NCBI GenBank assembly: GCA_964646225.1
Contig: CAZYAD010000002.1
Location: 1-64,000, forward strand
Direction of reading: 5' to 3'
Source of the DNA: UBA4644 sp964646225
GTDB taxonomy: Bacteria > Bacillota > Clostridia > Oscillospirales > Butyricicoccaceae
Length of the DNA stretch: 64,000 bases
In this document: positions 51,472 to 58,777 of the stretch, one piece after another
How the letters are laid out: each line of letters starts with the position of its first letter
Position numbering within the stretch: the first letter of the stretch is position 1
Program-made: the position numbers and the translations under genes
Notes under the pieces: generated by a model
The model's input: the letters and a program-made list of their open reading frames with translations, nothing else
What the model was told of the DNA's origin: nothing
Databases searched by the model: none

Positions 51472-51996
51472 TTACTTTTCCAGTGCGGCCACCTGTCCGA
51501 ACTTCAGCTCTGCGGGCGTACCACGGCCGAACATGGACACCGTGACCTTGACGGTGCGGTTGGGGAGATCGATCTCGTCCACCACGCCGATAAAGCCCTC
51601 CAACGGGCCGTCGATGACCTTGACGCTGTCGCCCACCTCGTAAGACAGCTTGACCTCCAGCTTTTCCATGCCCAGGGCGGCCACTTCCTGCTCGGTCAGC
51701 GCCACGGGCTTGGAGCCGGGGCCGACGAAGCTGGTGACACCGCGGGTGTTGCGGACCACATACCAGCTGTCATCGTTCATGATCATCTTGATGAGGACAT
51801 AACCGGGGAAGAGCTTGCGCTCCACCTCCTTGGCACCGGTGTCATGGAGCTCGGTCACGGTCTCCATAGGCACGCGGATATCGAAGATCATATCCTCCAG
51901 GTGGCGGTTTTCCACGGTCTTCTGGATCGTGGCGGCTACTTTGTTTTCATAGCCGGAGTATGTGTGAACCACATACCACTTTGCGTTTTCAGACAT
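51472..51996 (-). CDS. nusG: Transcription termination/antitermination protein NusG
   Basis: A 174-residue elongation factor that binds RNA polymerase through its NGN domain (KWYVVHTYSGYENKVAATIQ) and has a C-terminal KOW domain (VIDGPLEGFIGVVDEIDLPN) for Rho or S10 contact. Length and order are standard. RBS GGGAGG. It lies between secE and rplK as in most Firmicutes. Confidence 0.97.
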   Translation of the reverse strand: MSENAKWYVVHTYSGYENKVAATIQKTVENRHLEDMIFDIRVPMETVTELHDTGAKEVERKLFPGYVLIKMIMNDDSWYVVRNTRGVTSFVGPGSKPVALTEQEVAALGMEKLEVKLSYEVGDSVKVIDGPLEGFIGVVDEIDLPNRTVKVTVSMFGRGTPAELKFGQVAALEK

Positions 51997-52015
51997 CAGG
52001 GACCTCCCGTCCGGC

Positions 52016-52288
52016 TCAGACCAGCTGGGCGATCAGGTCGCGAATGCCGCCGAAGACGACATCCAGAACAGTGACCACGATACACAGGACGATCAGGGCG
52101 GCGATCACCACGATGGTGTTCTTGGTAACGGTCTGACGGTTGGGCCAGACGACCTTTTTGGCTTCGACCTTCAGCTCATGGAGCCACTTGCCGATCCGGG
52201 CGAACACACCGGGCTTTTTGTCCTTTTTCTGAACCTTTTCGGTCTTCTTTTCCTGGGAAATGGTCAGATCCTTGTTGTTGTCAGACAT
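52016..52288 (-). CDS. secE: Preprotein translocase subunit SecE
   Basis: A 90-residue single-span membrane subunit of the SecYEG channel. A charged N-terminal region (EKKTEKVQKKDKKPG), the amphipathic helix with LHELKVEAKKVVWPNRQTVT that is diagnostic of SecE, and one transmembrane helix (about 60-82). Nineteen bases separate it from nusG. The motor SecA is encoded at 5980. Confidence 0.97.
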   Translation of the reverse strand: MSDNNKDLTISQEKKTEKVQKKDKKPGVFARIGKWLHELKVEAKKVVWPNRQTVTKNTIVVIAALIVLCIVVTVLDVVFGGIRDLIAQLV

Positions 52289-52313
52289 AGAGCTGTACCT
52301 TCCTTTCCGTCCC

Positions 52314-52463
52314 TTACTTGGTTTCTCTGTGCAAGGTGTGCTTACGGCAGAAAGGGCAATACTTGTTCAGCTCCAGACGGTCGGGGGTATTCTTCTTGTT
52401 CTTGACCGTGTTGTAGTTTCTCTGCTTGCATTCCGTACACGCGAGCGTGACTTTAACGCGCAT
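52314..52463 (-). CDS. rpmG: 50S ribosomal protein L33
   Basis: A 49-residue ribosomal protein, MRVKVTLACTECKQRNYNTV at the start, with two zinc-binding CxxC pairs (CTEC and CPFC), so it is the zinc-containing (C+) form. It opens the rpmG-secE-nusG transcript. ATG at 52463 follows GGAGGTG by 8 nt. It is too short for many gene finders but the sequence match is unmistakable. Confidence 0.97.
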   Translation of the reverse strand: MRVKVTLACTECKQRNYNTVKNKKNTPDRLELNKYCPFCRKHTLHRETK

Positions 52464-52562
52464 TGTTCGGCACCTCCTTCAAAATTGACCCCGTCTGCGG
52501 GACGGAGCCTTGTTTGCCTCCCTGAACGGGGACATAAAAAAAGACCCCGACAGGTACTATAA

Positions 52563-52591
52563 AGAATAACATATCCTGGACAGGGCGTCAA
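52563..52591 (-). promoter_or_regulatory. Promoter of the rpmG-secE-nusG-rplK-rplA transcript
   Basis: TTGACG (52586-52591) and TATTCT (52563-52568) on the minus strand are 17 bp apart, about 100 nt before rpmG. Confidence 0.8.
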
Positions 52592-52739
52592 GAGGCTTTT
52601 GCAAATTTTTGAAAGTTTTTCTGTGAATTTCCGGAAGAATTTTGCCGGAACGGCCTTTTTCTTTCGCGAAAAAGGGATTATAATGAATATAGCACGATTT
52701 TAACGGGGATGCAAGACCGTTTTGCAGGGAGGAAGGCAG

Positions 52740-53789
52740 ATGAAGGCATTGGATCGGGAGACGGCGCGGCGGCTTTTGCCCCGGAGGCCGGAGAAGGGGC
52801 AGAAGTGGGCGTTTGGACGGACGCTGCTGGTGTGCGGCAGTGCCGCCATGCCGGGGGCGGCGGTGCTGGCCGGACTGGGGGCGCTGCGGTCGGGGGTCGG
52901 GCTGGTGCAGCTGGCCACAGTGGAGGAGGCTGCTGCGGCGGCGCGGATCTGGCTGCCGGAGGCGCTTTTGCTGTCGCTGACCCGGCAGGAGGGTCTGCCA
53001 GGGGGCATTGCCCGGGAGAATGCCGGGTGGCTGTTGGAGCAGGGGACACGGGCGCACAGCCTGCTGTTTGGCTGCGGCGTGGGCCGGACGGAGGACGGAG
53101 CGGCGCTGCTGGAGCGGCTGTGCGGGGGCTTTTCCGGAACGGTGGTGCTGGACGCCGACGGGCTGAATCTGCTGGCAGAGGCACCGGAGCAGCTGCGGCA
53201 GCTGCGGCATCGGGCGGTACTGACACCTCATATCGGGGAGTTCTGCCGTTTGAGCGGCAGGAGCCGGGAGGAGGTGGAGGCCGGGCCAGAGGCGGCTGCG
53301 GAGGCCTTTGCACGGGAATGGGGCTGTGTGGTGGCGCTGAAGGGGGCCAGGACGGTGGTCACCGACGGGCAACGGGGCTTTGTGCTGGAAGGGGCCAACA
53401 GCGGTATGGCCAAGGGTGGCAGCGGGGATCTGCTGGCGGGACTGACGGCGGGGCTGTGTGCCCAGGGACAGGGCCGGCTGACCGAGCGCGCGGCGCTGGC
53501 GGTTTGGCTGCACCATCGGGCCGGGGTGCTGGCGCGACAGCGGATGGGAGCCTTTGCCATGCTGCCGCGGGATGTAGCGGAGGCGCTGGCCGGGGCATTT
53601 GCCGAGCTGGAGGAAGGATGTGATCCCCCTGGGCACGGCGGAGCCGTGACAGCCTGCTTTACACAAGGAAGTCGGCCTGTGGGCCGGCTTTCGCCGGGTT
53701 TTCTGCGGAAAATCCGGCGGGTCGAGGTATTTTTGACCATGATCCCACAGATCACGGTAGAAAACCAATTGGTAAGCAAAGCTGACTGA
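52740..53789 (+). CDS. nnrD: ADP/ATP-dependent NAD(P)H-hydrate dehydratase with a repeat-derived tail
   Basis: Repair enzyme that dehydrates damaged NAD(P)H hydrates. The ribokinase-like core shows LLVCGSAAMPGAAVLAGLGA, VVLDADGLNLLAE, LTPHIGEFCRLSG and NSGMAKGGSGDLLAGLTAGL, all family motifs. The core ends near residue 293 (AGAFAELEEG), where relatives stop; 349 residues are predicted because the frame runs on through two interspersed repeats (53622-53670 and 53681-53755) and adds about 55 unrelated residues. The YjeF/NnrE epimerase domain, often fused, is absent. Start at 52740 has a GGGAGG site. Confidence 0.92.
   Translation: MKALDRETARRLLPRRPEKGQKWAFGRTLLVCGSAAMPGAAVLAGLGALRSGVGLVQLATVEEAAAAARIWLPEALLLSLTRQEGLPGGIARENAGWLLEQGTRAHSLLFGCGVGRTEDGAALLERLCGGFSGTVVLDADGLNLLAEAPEQLRQLRHRAVLTPHIGEFCRLSGRSREEVEAGPEAAAEAFAREWGCVVALKGARTVVTDGQRGFVLEGANSGMAKGGSGDLLAGLTAGLCAQGQGRLTERAALAVWLHHRAGVLARQRMGAFAMLPRDVAEALAGAFAELEEGCDPPGHGGAVTACFTQGSRPVGRLSPGFLRKIRRVEVFLTMIPQITVENQLVSKAD
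53622..53670 (-). repeat. Interspersed palindromic repeat, copy 2 (family B, degenerate)
   Basis: On the minus strand TCCTTGTGTAAAGCAGG-type sequence followed by CTGTCACGGCTCCGCCGTG matches the repeat at 5857-5916, with its first hairpin decayed. It abuts the family A repeat at 53681 and lies inside the nnrD frame. Confidence 0.65.
53681..53755 (-). repeat. Interspersed noncoding repeat, copy 2 (family A)
   Basis: The minus strand reads GTGATCTGTG, CATGGTCAAAAA and CGACCCGCCGGAT in the same order as copy 1 at 699-778, with about one substitution in eight bases. Here it is read through by nnrD. Confidence 0.8.
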
Positions 53790-53818
53790 GCGTCACCTTT
53801 GGCTTTTTTGACAAGCTG

Positions 53819-53845
53819 AAAGGCCCCGCAGGGCGGGGCCTTTTT
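53819..53845. terminator. Bidirectional terminator between nnrD and pduL
   Basis: AAAGGCCCCGC and GCGGGGCCTTT arms around AGG, with five T on the plus strand. Confidence 0.85.
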
Positions 53846-53883
53846 CAGGCGGGAATGGGAGATGCGGGGCCGGAGCCCGTCCC

Positions 53884-54450
53884 TTACAGGATGACGACGC
53901 CCTCCACGGTGCCGGAGATGCCGGCGGCATTGGCCTCGTCGGTGTCCAGATGGACGGCGGTGGCGGCCTTGGAGGAGACACGGGCGATCACATCGTCAAA
54001 GACCAGAGAACGCTCGTCGCTCTTGACGGCGATCTTGACGATCTGCTTGTCCACGATGCCGGCCTTTTCGGCATCCTCGGGGATGATGTGCAGATGACGC
54101 TTGGCGACCATGACGCCCTCGGCCAGATCCACCTCGCCGCAGGGGCCGACCAGCTTGCAGGCGCCGGAGCCGGCAACATCACCGGACTCGCGGATGGGGG
54201 CCTTGATGCCCAGGGTGCGGGCATCGGTCAGGGACAGCTCCACCTGGGTGGCGGGACGCACGGGGCCCAGGATGGACAGCTTCATGGAGGACTTGGGGCC
54301 GACGACCTCGACCTTTTCCTCACAGGCGAACTGGCCGGGCTGGGACAGATCCTTTTTGGGAGTCAGCTTGTAGCCGGCGCCGAACAGGATGTCCAGATGC
54401 TCCTGGGTCAGGTGCAGATGACGAGCGGAAATTTCAACGATAACATTCAT
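53884..54450 (-). CDS. pduL: Phosphate propanoyltransferase (PduL family)
   Basis: A 188-residue zinc-dependent phosphotransacylase that interconverts acyl-CoA and acyl phosphate (acetyl- or propionyl-). The metal-binding and catalytic His are in VEISARHLHLTQEHLDILFG and VAKRHLHIIPEDA; GPKSSMKLSILGPVRPATQV and VSSKAATAVHLDTDEANAAG complete the repeat pair. There is no encapsulation peptide of the microcompartment type at the N-terminus, so it is probably a free cytosolic Pta substitute. It can link acetyl phosphate from glycine reductase to acetyl-CoA. Promoter at 54505-54533. Confidence 0.94.
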   Translation of the reverse strand: MNVIVEISARHLHLTQEHLDILFGAGYKLTPKKDLSQPGQFACEEKVEVVGPKSSMKLSILGPVRPATQVELSLTDARTLGIKAPIRESGDVAGSGACKLVGPCGEVDLAEGVMVAKRHLHIIPEDAEKAGIVDKQIVKIAVKSDERSLVFDDVIARVSSKAATAVHLDTDEANAAGISGTVEGVVIL

Positions 54451-54504
54451 TGGGAAAGACCTCCGAAAACATGAAAATAGGTTGGATGTGTTTCTGTTAC
54501 CTCT

Positions 54505-54533
54505 ACTGTACCACAGAACAAAAAAACTTTCAA
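54505..54533 (-). promoter_or_regulatory. Promoter of pduL
   Basis: TTGAAA (54528-54533) and TACAGT (54505-54510) on the minus strand are 17 bp apart. Confidence 0.75.
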
Positions 54534-54551
54534 GATTTTTTCGCTTTCCTC

Positions 54552-54580
54552 TTTCTTTCTTTCGAAAAATAGAGTATGAT
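54552..54580 (+). promoter_or_regulatory. Probable alanine racemase promoter
   Basis: TTTCTT (54552-54557) and TATGAT (54575-54580) are separated by 17 bp; the -35 is weak. Confidence 0.5.
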
Positions 54581-54635
54581 TAAATGCTGGATAAAGCTTT
54601 TTGAACCTATGTGACAAATAAAGGAGCTGTTTTTT

Positions 54636-55778
54636 ATGGAACATCTGCGTTCGACCCGTGCAGAGATCAATCTGGACAACCTGAAGTACAACATCGACCG
54701 CCTGCGGGAGGAGATCGGTCCCGATGTGGAGCCCATGGCCATCATCAAGGCGGACTGCTACGGCCACGGCGCTGTGGTCATGATGCAGTACATGATGAAG
54801 TACGGTATCCGCTATTTCGGTGTAGCCTCTCTCAATGAGGCGCTGGAGCTGCGCCGCTTCCACAAGGAGGGCGAGATCCTGGTGCTGGGGCTTTCCTCCG
54901 ACTATATGCTGCATTACGGCGTGGAGCAGAATATCACCCAGGCCTGCTGCTCCCTGCATCAGGCGCAGGTGCTTTCTGCCTGTGCCACTGCCGAAAAGCC
55001 CGCCAAGATCCAGATCAAGGTGGACACCGGTATGCACCGGCTGGGCTTTGCTCCCACTGAGGAGAGCATGGACATTGTGAAGCAGATCGCCGCCCTGCCC
55101 AATCTGGAGATCGTGGGCATCTTCTCTCATCTGGCGCTGGAGACCCACGACGACGACTATCGCCAGTGGCACAAGTTCCAGGCCTTTATCGACGGCTGCG
55201 AGGCCCGGGGCGTCACCTTCCCCTTCAAGAGCATCAATGACGGCATCGGTACCATCCGCTATCCCGAAATGCGCTACAACATGGTGCGGCCCGGCTCCTT
55301 CTTCTATGGCTTCAACCCCCAGCTGACCGATCTGAAGCCCCTGATGCAGCTGAAGAGCGAGATCGTCCATTTGCAGACCCTGCCCGCCGGTGAGGGCATC
55401 GGTTACGGTCTGGACGACGCCGCCGACCACGACCGTATCATCGCCACCCTGCCCTTTGGCTATGTGGACGGGGTGCCCCGCGCCATGTCCCATTATCAGG
55501 GCTGGACCTCTGTCAAGGGCGTCAAGTGCCCCTTTGTGGGCCTGCTGTGCATGGATCAGGCCATGATCGATGTGTCGGAGGTGCCTGATGTGGCCATTGG
55601 CGACGAGGTGGTGGTCTTCTCCCACGAGACCTGCGCCATGACCTATCCCGAGGGCGCGAAGATCTCCAACTTCAACCGCAACGGCCTGCAGGCCGCCCTG
55701 CCCCGCCGGGTGCCCAAGGTCTACTTTGAGAACGGCGTGGAGGTCGCGTATCGGGACTATCTGTTCGACAAGGAATAA
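54636..55778 (+). CDS. alr: Alanine racemase
   Basis: A 380-residue fold-type III PLP enzyme making D-alanine for peptidoglycan. PLP lysine K38 is in AIIKADCYGHGA; the second catalytic residue, Tyr, is in IGYGLDD; MVRPGSFFYGF and FVGLLCMDQAMIDVSEVP are Alr hallmarks. The centre has KVDTGMHRLGF as usual. AAAGGAG site. It is followed by a terminator. An Orr-like paralogue at 10164 probably acts on another amino acid. Confidence 0.95.
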   Translation: MEHLRSTRAEINLDNLKYNIDRLREEIGPDVEPMAIIKADCYGHGAVVMMQYMMKYGIRYFGVASLNEALELRRFHKEGEILVLGLSSDYMLHYGVEQNITQACCSLHQAQVLSACATAEKPAKIQIKVDTGMHRLGFAPTEESMDIVKQIAALPNLEIVGIFSHLALETHDDDYRQWHKFQAFIDGCEARGVTFPFKSINDGIGTIRYPEMRYNMVRPGSFFYGFNPQLTDLKPLMQLKSEIVHLQTLPAGEGIGYGLDDAADHDRIIATLPFGYVDGVPRAMSHYQGWTSVKGVKCPFVGLLCMDQAMIDVSEVPDVAIGDEVVVFSHETCAMTYPEGAKISNFNRNGLQAALPRRVPKVYFENGVEVAYRDYLFDKE

Positions 55779-55823
55779 GCACGGGGCCGACGCCAACGAA
55801 GGCGGTTTTGGACCCGGACTTAC

Positions 55824-55864
55824 AAAAGCACCCTGCGGAGCCGCGGCTCCGCAGGGTGCTTTTT
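55824..55864. terminator. Bidirectional terminator
   Basis: A perfect 19-bp stem (AAAAGCACCCTGCGGAGCC and complement) with T-tracts on both strands separates alr from a convergent small gene. Confidence 0.95.
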
Positions 55865-55879
55865 CGGCCTCGTACCGGG

Positions 55880-56068
55880 TCAGCGGTGGCGGGGGTCGTC
55901 GAAGTCGCGGATGGTCTCGCCAAGCTTCTGATCGAAGACCGCCACGCGGCAATCATTGAAAAAACACATCCGGATGGCAAAATCCCGGGCGTCCTGCAAA
56001 TCGTCGGACTCGTAAAAGGCGGTCAGCTCGCCGCCGCTGTATTTGTCGGTCAATACCTGATAACGCAT
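55880..56068 (-). CDS. Small soluble protein, unknown function
   Basis: A 62-residue acidic protein, MRYQVLTDKYSGGELTAFYE at the N-terminus with a helical DDLQDARDFAIRMCF and RVAVFDQKLGETIRDF. Family not recognised. It has an AAAGGGG site and a bidirectional terminator behind it. It is divergent from the DUF4288 gene, and the short region between carries that gene's promoter. Confidence 0.6.
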   Translation of the reverse strand: MRYQVLTDKYSGGELTAFYESDDLQDARDFAIRMCFFNDCRVAVFDQKLGETIRDFDDPRHR

Positions 56069-56120
56069 AGATCGGTTCCCCTTTCGTTGTTACCATGATT
56101 ATAGCACGGGGCGGGACGGC

Positions 56121-56149
56121 TTGCAAGCCGGAGGCGGATGTGCTATAGT
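56121..56149 (+). promoter_or_regulatory. Promoter of the DUF4288 gene
   Basis: TTGCAA (56121-56126) and TATAGT (56144-56149) are 17 bp apart. Confidence 0.75.
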
Positions 56150-56181
56150 AAAGACAAAAATGGAACCGGAGGGAACGCCCT

Positions 56182-56592
56182 ATGATGAACTGGTATGGCG
56201 TCAGGGTGCTGTACTGCGCCCGCATCAGCGGCCAGCCCATGCAGAGCAGGCTGGACAATCACTATCACGAGGATGAATTTTACGAGGAGAGCCTGATCCT
56301 GGTGCAGGCGGAGGACGCCGAAAAGGCCGCCGACTGGGCCGCCAAGCACTGCCGTCAGAATGACCGCACCTATCAGAACCGCTATGGCCAGCTGGTGGAG
56401 TATACCTTTTATGACTGGCTGGAGGTGGACGAGATCCCTCAGGCCTCGCTGCATAACGGCACGGTGGCCATGTCCGCCACCTATCGGATGCCCAGGGGCA
56501 CCGATGCGGAGGAGATCATCGCCAGCAAGTTCTATCCCTGCGACCGGGGCGAGCTGTTCCCGCTGCATCTGTGGGAGAGCCGGGAGGATTGA
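56182..56592 (+). CDS. DUF4288 family protein
   Basis: A 136-residue soluble protein. NWYGVRVLYCARISGQPMQS, YEESLILVQAEDAEKAADWA and YGQLVEYTFYDWLEVDEIP follow the DUF4288 pattern, a small family often found beside toxin-antitoxin or surface genes with no known reaction. RBS GGAGGG. A terminator hairpin follows at 56706-56743. The adjacent 56593-56705 has no supported gene. Confidence 0.8.
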   Translation: MMNWYGVRVLYCARISGQPMQSRLDNHYHEDEFYEESLILVQAEDAEKAADWAAKHCRQNDRTYQNRYGQLVEYTFYDWLEVDEIPQASLHNGTVAMSATYRMPRGTDAEEIIASKFYPCDRGELFPLHLWESRED

Positions 56593-56705
56593 CGGCGGGC
56601 ATTCGGAAAGAGAATTCCGGATGCGGTCGAGAAGCTGTATTTTTGCTGAAACAGGCGAAGATGCGGAAGGAACAGGGCCTGCAAGGCGTTTTATCCGGAA
56701 ATGCG

Positions 56706-56743
56706 GCGCGGTAAGGCTGGACGACAGCTTTGCCGCGCTTTTT
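56706..56743 (+). terminator. Terminator of the DUF4288 gene
   Basis: A 14-bp stem with two GU pairs (arms 56706-56719 and 56725-56738) followed by a T5 run. Confidence 0.85.
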
Positions 56744-56853
56744 GTACGCCGGGGACGGGATATTTCCGTGCAGTTTGCTCTTTTCTTTTTTGCAGCTTTC
56801 TGCTATACTGTCATCAGTTACGCGCAAGAAAAAAAGATAAAGGGTGTTTTGAT

Positions 56854-58491
56854 ATGAGCGATGTATTCAGCCGCATCTGGAAGGTCATGGAGACCGATCC
56901 CGGCGACCGGGGCCTGACCCGCGACCTTCCCCGGGCAGATCTGAAAAAGCTGGGCCTTTCCCTGATGGAGGCCGGAGAGGTGTTCATCATCTCGGGCTTC
57001 CCCGTGCAGCGGGCAGGAGGAAAGGGCGAGACCGACGGCCCTGTGGGCACGGCCAATCTGGCCGCAGTGCTGGAGCAGATCGGGAAAAAGGTCACCGTCA
57101 TCACCGATGAGGCCTCCTGTGCCGCCATGCTGGCAGGGTGCAGCCTGTATGCCCCCTCTGCCGAGGTGCTGTGCGTCCCCAAAAACGGTGCGCAGGCCTT
57201 TTGCTACGGGCTGCTGAAGCACCGCAAGCCCACCCATGTCATTGCCATCGAGCGTCCCGGGCGGGGGCTGGACGGACACTTCCACAACTTCCGCGGCGAG
57301 TATATCGACGATCTGCTGGCCGACACCGACCTGCTGCTGTATGACAAAAACACCGTCACCATCGGCATCGGAGACGGCGGAAACGAGCTGGGCATGGGCA
57401 ATTTCCGGGGAATGATCGAGGAACGGGTCAATCTGGGCGATGTGATCTGTGCCGATGCGCCCGCCGACTTTACCCTCACCTCCGGCGTTTCCAACTGGTG
57501 GGGCTGGGGCATCCGGGCGGTGCTCAGCGCCGTCACCGGGCGGGATCTGATGCCTACCGACGAGCAGGAAAACAAGCTGCTGCGGGCCGTGGTCTACAAC
57601 GGCTGCGTGGACGGCGTTACCGGGGAGACCGCCCTGACGGTGGATCACCTGAGCCAGGAGGAAAACCTCCGGGTGCTGCGGGAGCTGCGGGCGGCGCTGG
57701 CGCTGCCGGATTATGACGCCATGGCTCCGGTCCAGGCACGCCGTCTGTTCCGGGAAAACGCGCTGGTGCGGCCCACCGCCGGGATGTGCGGCGGCTATGC
57801 CCAGTGCAACCTGATCGTGCTGCCCTCGGCCCTGGCGGCCGACTTCCGGGAGTTTGCACGGCGCAATCCCTTCTCCTGCCCGGTGCTGGAGGAGAGTGAA
57901 AAGGGCAGCCGCGCCCTGCGGCACATTGCCGGGGATGTGGATCTGGCCCGGGACTTCCCAAAATACCGCGTCTGGCGGGACGGCCGGCTCGACGGCGAGC
58001 CGCTGGATGTGGCCGATCTGTGGAACGACGATCTGGTGGCCTTTCTCATCGGATGCAGCTTCTCCTTTGAGGATGCGCTGCTGCGGGCCGGGCTGCCGGT
58101 GCGGCATATCCAGGAGGGGTGCAATGTCCCCATGTACCGCACCAACATCGACTGCCAGCCCTATGGCCCCTTTGCGGGGAAGATGGTGGTGAGCATGCGG
58201 CCCATGACCCCGGAGCAGGCGCAGCAGGCACGGGAGATCACCGCCCGGATGCCCCGTGTCCACGGTGCGCCGGTGTGCATCGGCGATCCGGCCTCCATCG
58301 GCATCCACGAGCTGGGACGCCCGGACTTCGGCGACCCGGTCACCATCCGGGGGGGAGAGGTGCCGGTGTTCTGGCCCTGCGGCGTCACCCCGCAGTCGGT
58401 GCTGATGCAGGTATGCCCGCCCTTTGCCATCACCCACGCCCCGGGGCATATGCTGATTGCAGATGTGAAAAATATTGATTTGATGGATTGA
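56854..58491 (+). CDS. DUF4392-DUF1445 fusion related to D-glutamate cyclase
   Basis: A 545-residue fusion. Residues about 1-285 are DUF4392 (glutamate cyclase-like C-terminal domain): IISGFPVQRAGGKGETDGPV, TANLAAVLEQIGKKVTVITD, IGIGDGGNELGMGNFRGMIE. Residues about 290-545 are DUF1445/YcsI-type: LVRPTAGMCGGYAQCNLIVL, CPVLEESEKG, CSFSFEDALLRAGLPVRHIQ and VFWPCGVTPQSVLMQ. The animal enzyme DGLUCY, which turns D-Glu into 5-oxo-D-proline, combines the same two families in what I recall to be the opposite order. A role in D-glutamate clearance is thus inferred. RBS AAAGGGTG; start ATG 56854. Confidence 0.85.
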   Translation: MSDVFSRIWKVMETDPGDRGLTRDLPRADLKKLGLSLMEAGEVFIISGFPVQRAGGKGETDGPVGTANLAAVLEQIGKKVTVITDEASCAAMLAGCSLYAPSAEVLCVPKNGAQAFCYGLLKHRKPTHVIAIERPGRGLDGHFHNFRGEYIDDLLADTDLLLYDKNTVTIGIGDGGNELGMGNFRGMIEERVNLGDVICADAPADFTLTSGVSNWWGWGIRAVLSAVTGRDLMPTDEQENKLLRAVVYNGCVDGVTGETALTVDHLSQEENLRVLRELRAALALPDYDAMAPVQARRLFRENALVRPTAGMCGGYAQCNLIVLPSALAADFREFARRNPFSCPVLEESEKGSRALRHIAGDVDLARDFPKYRVWRDGRLDGEPLDVADLWNDDLVAFLIGCSFSFEDALLRAGLPVRHIQEGCNVPMYRTNIDCQPYGPFAGKMVVSMRPMTPEQAQQAREITARMPRVHGAPVCIGDPASIGIHELGRPDFGDPVTIRGGEVPVFWPCGVTPQSVLMQVCPPFAITHAPGHMLIADVKNIDLMD

Positions 58492-58516
58492 AATTTACAA
58501 AGCTTTCGTTTATAAT
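58488..58516 (+). promoter_or_regulatory. Promoter of the SRP RNA
   Basis: TTGAAA (58488-58493) and TATAAT (58511-58516) are separated by 17 bp; the -35 overlaps the stop codon of the preceding gene. Confidence 0.85.
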
Positions 58517-58529
58517 AATCAGGTAACGA

Positions 58530-58750
58530 AAAAGTATGCGGCTGTCGCGCCTTTCAGGTCCAGGTCCCTTTTCCGTTTCATCAGCCCTGTGGCAGTCCCC
58601 GTCGGTCCCGCGCAGCGCGTGACCGTGAACCATGTCAGGCGGGGAACCGAGCAGCATTAAGCGGTATGTCGTGTGTGCCGCGGCCAACCGGCGGGGGCTG
58701 CCATGGGACTGATGAGGCAGGGGATCATATCCGGGCGGGCAGCCGTTTCT
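58530..58750 (+). ncRNA. ffs: Signal recognition particle RNA
   Basis: The conserved SRP core GTGAACCATGTCAGGCGGG followed by AACCGAGCAGC (the asymmetric loop and tetraloop region that binds Ffh) lies near 58629-58657. The ends pair: GCGGCTGTCGCGCC (58540-58553) with GGGCGGGCAGCCG (58733-58745), and the total of about 215 nt implies an extra 5' (Alu-like) part beyond the 4.5S type. It precedes dnaX-ebfC-recR, the classic location. Ends are approximate. Confidence 0.88.
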
Positions 58751-58777
58751 TATCATCCTGCAAAAGGAGGCGGGCGA

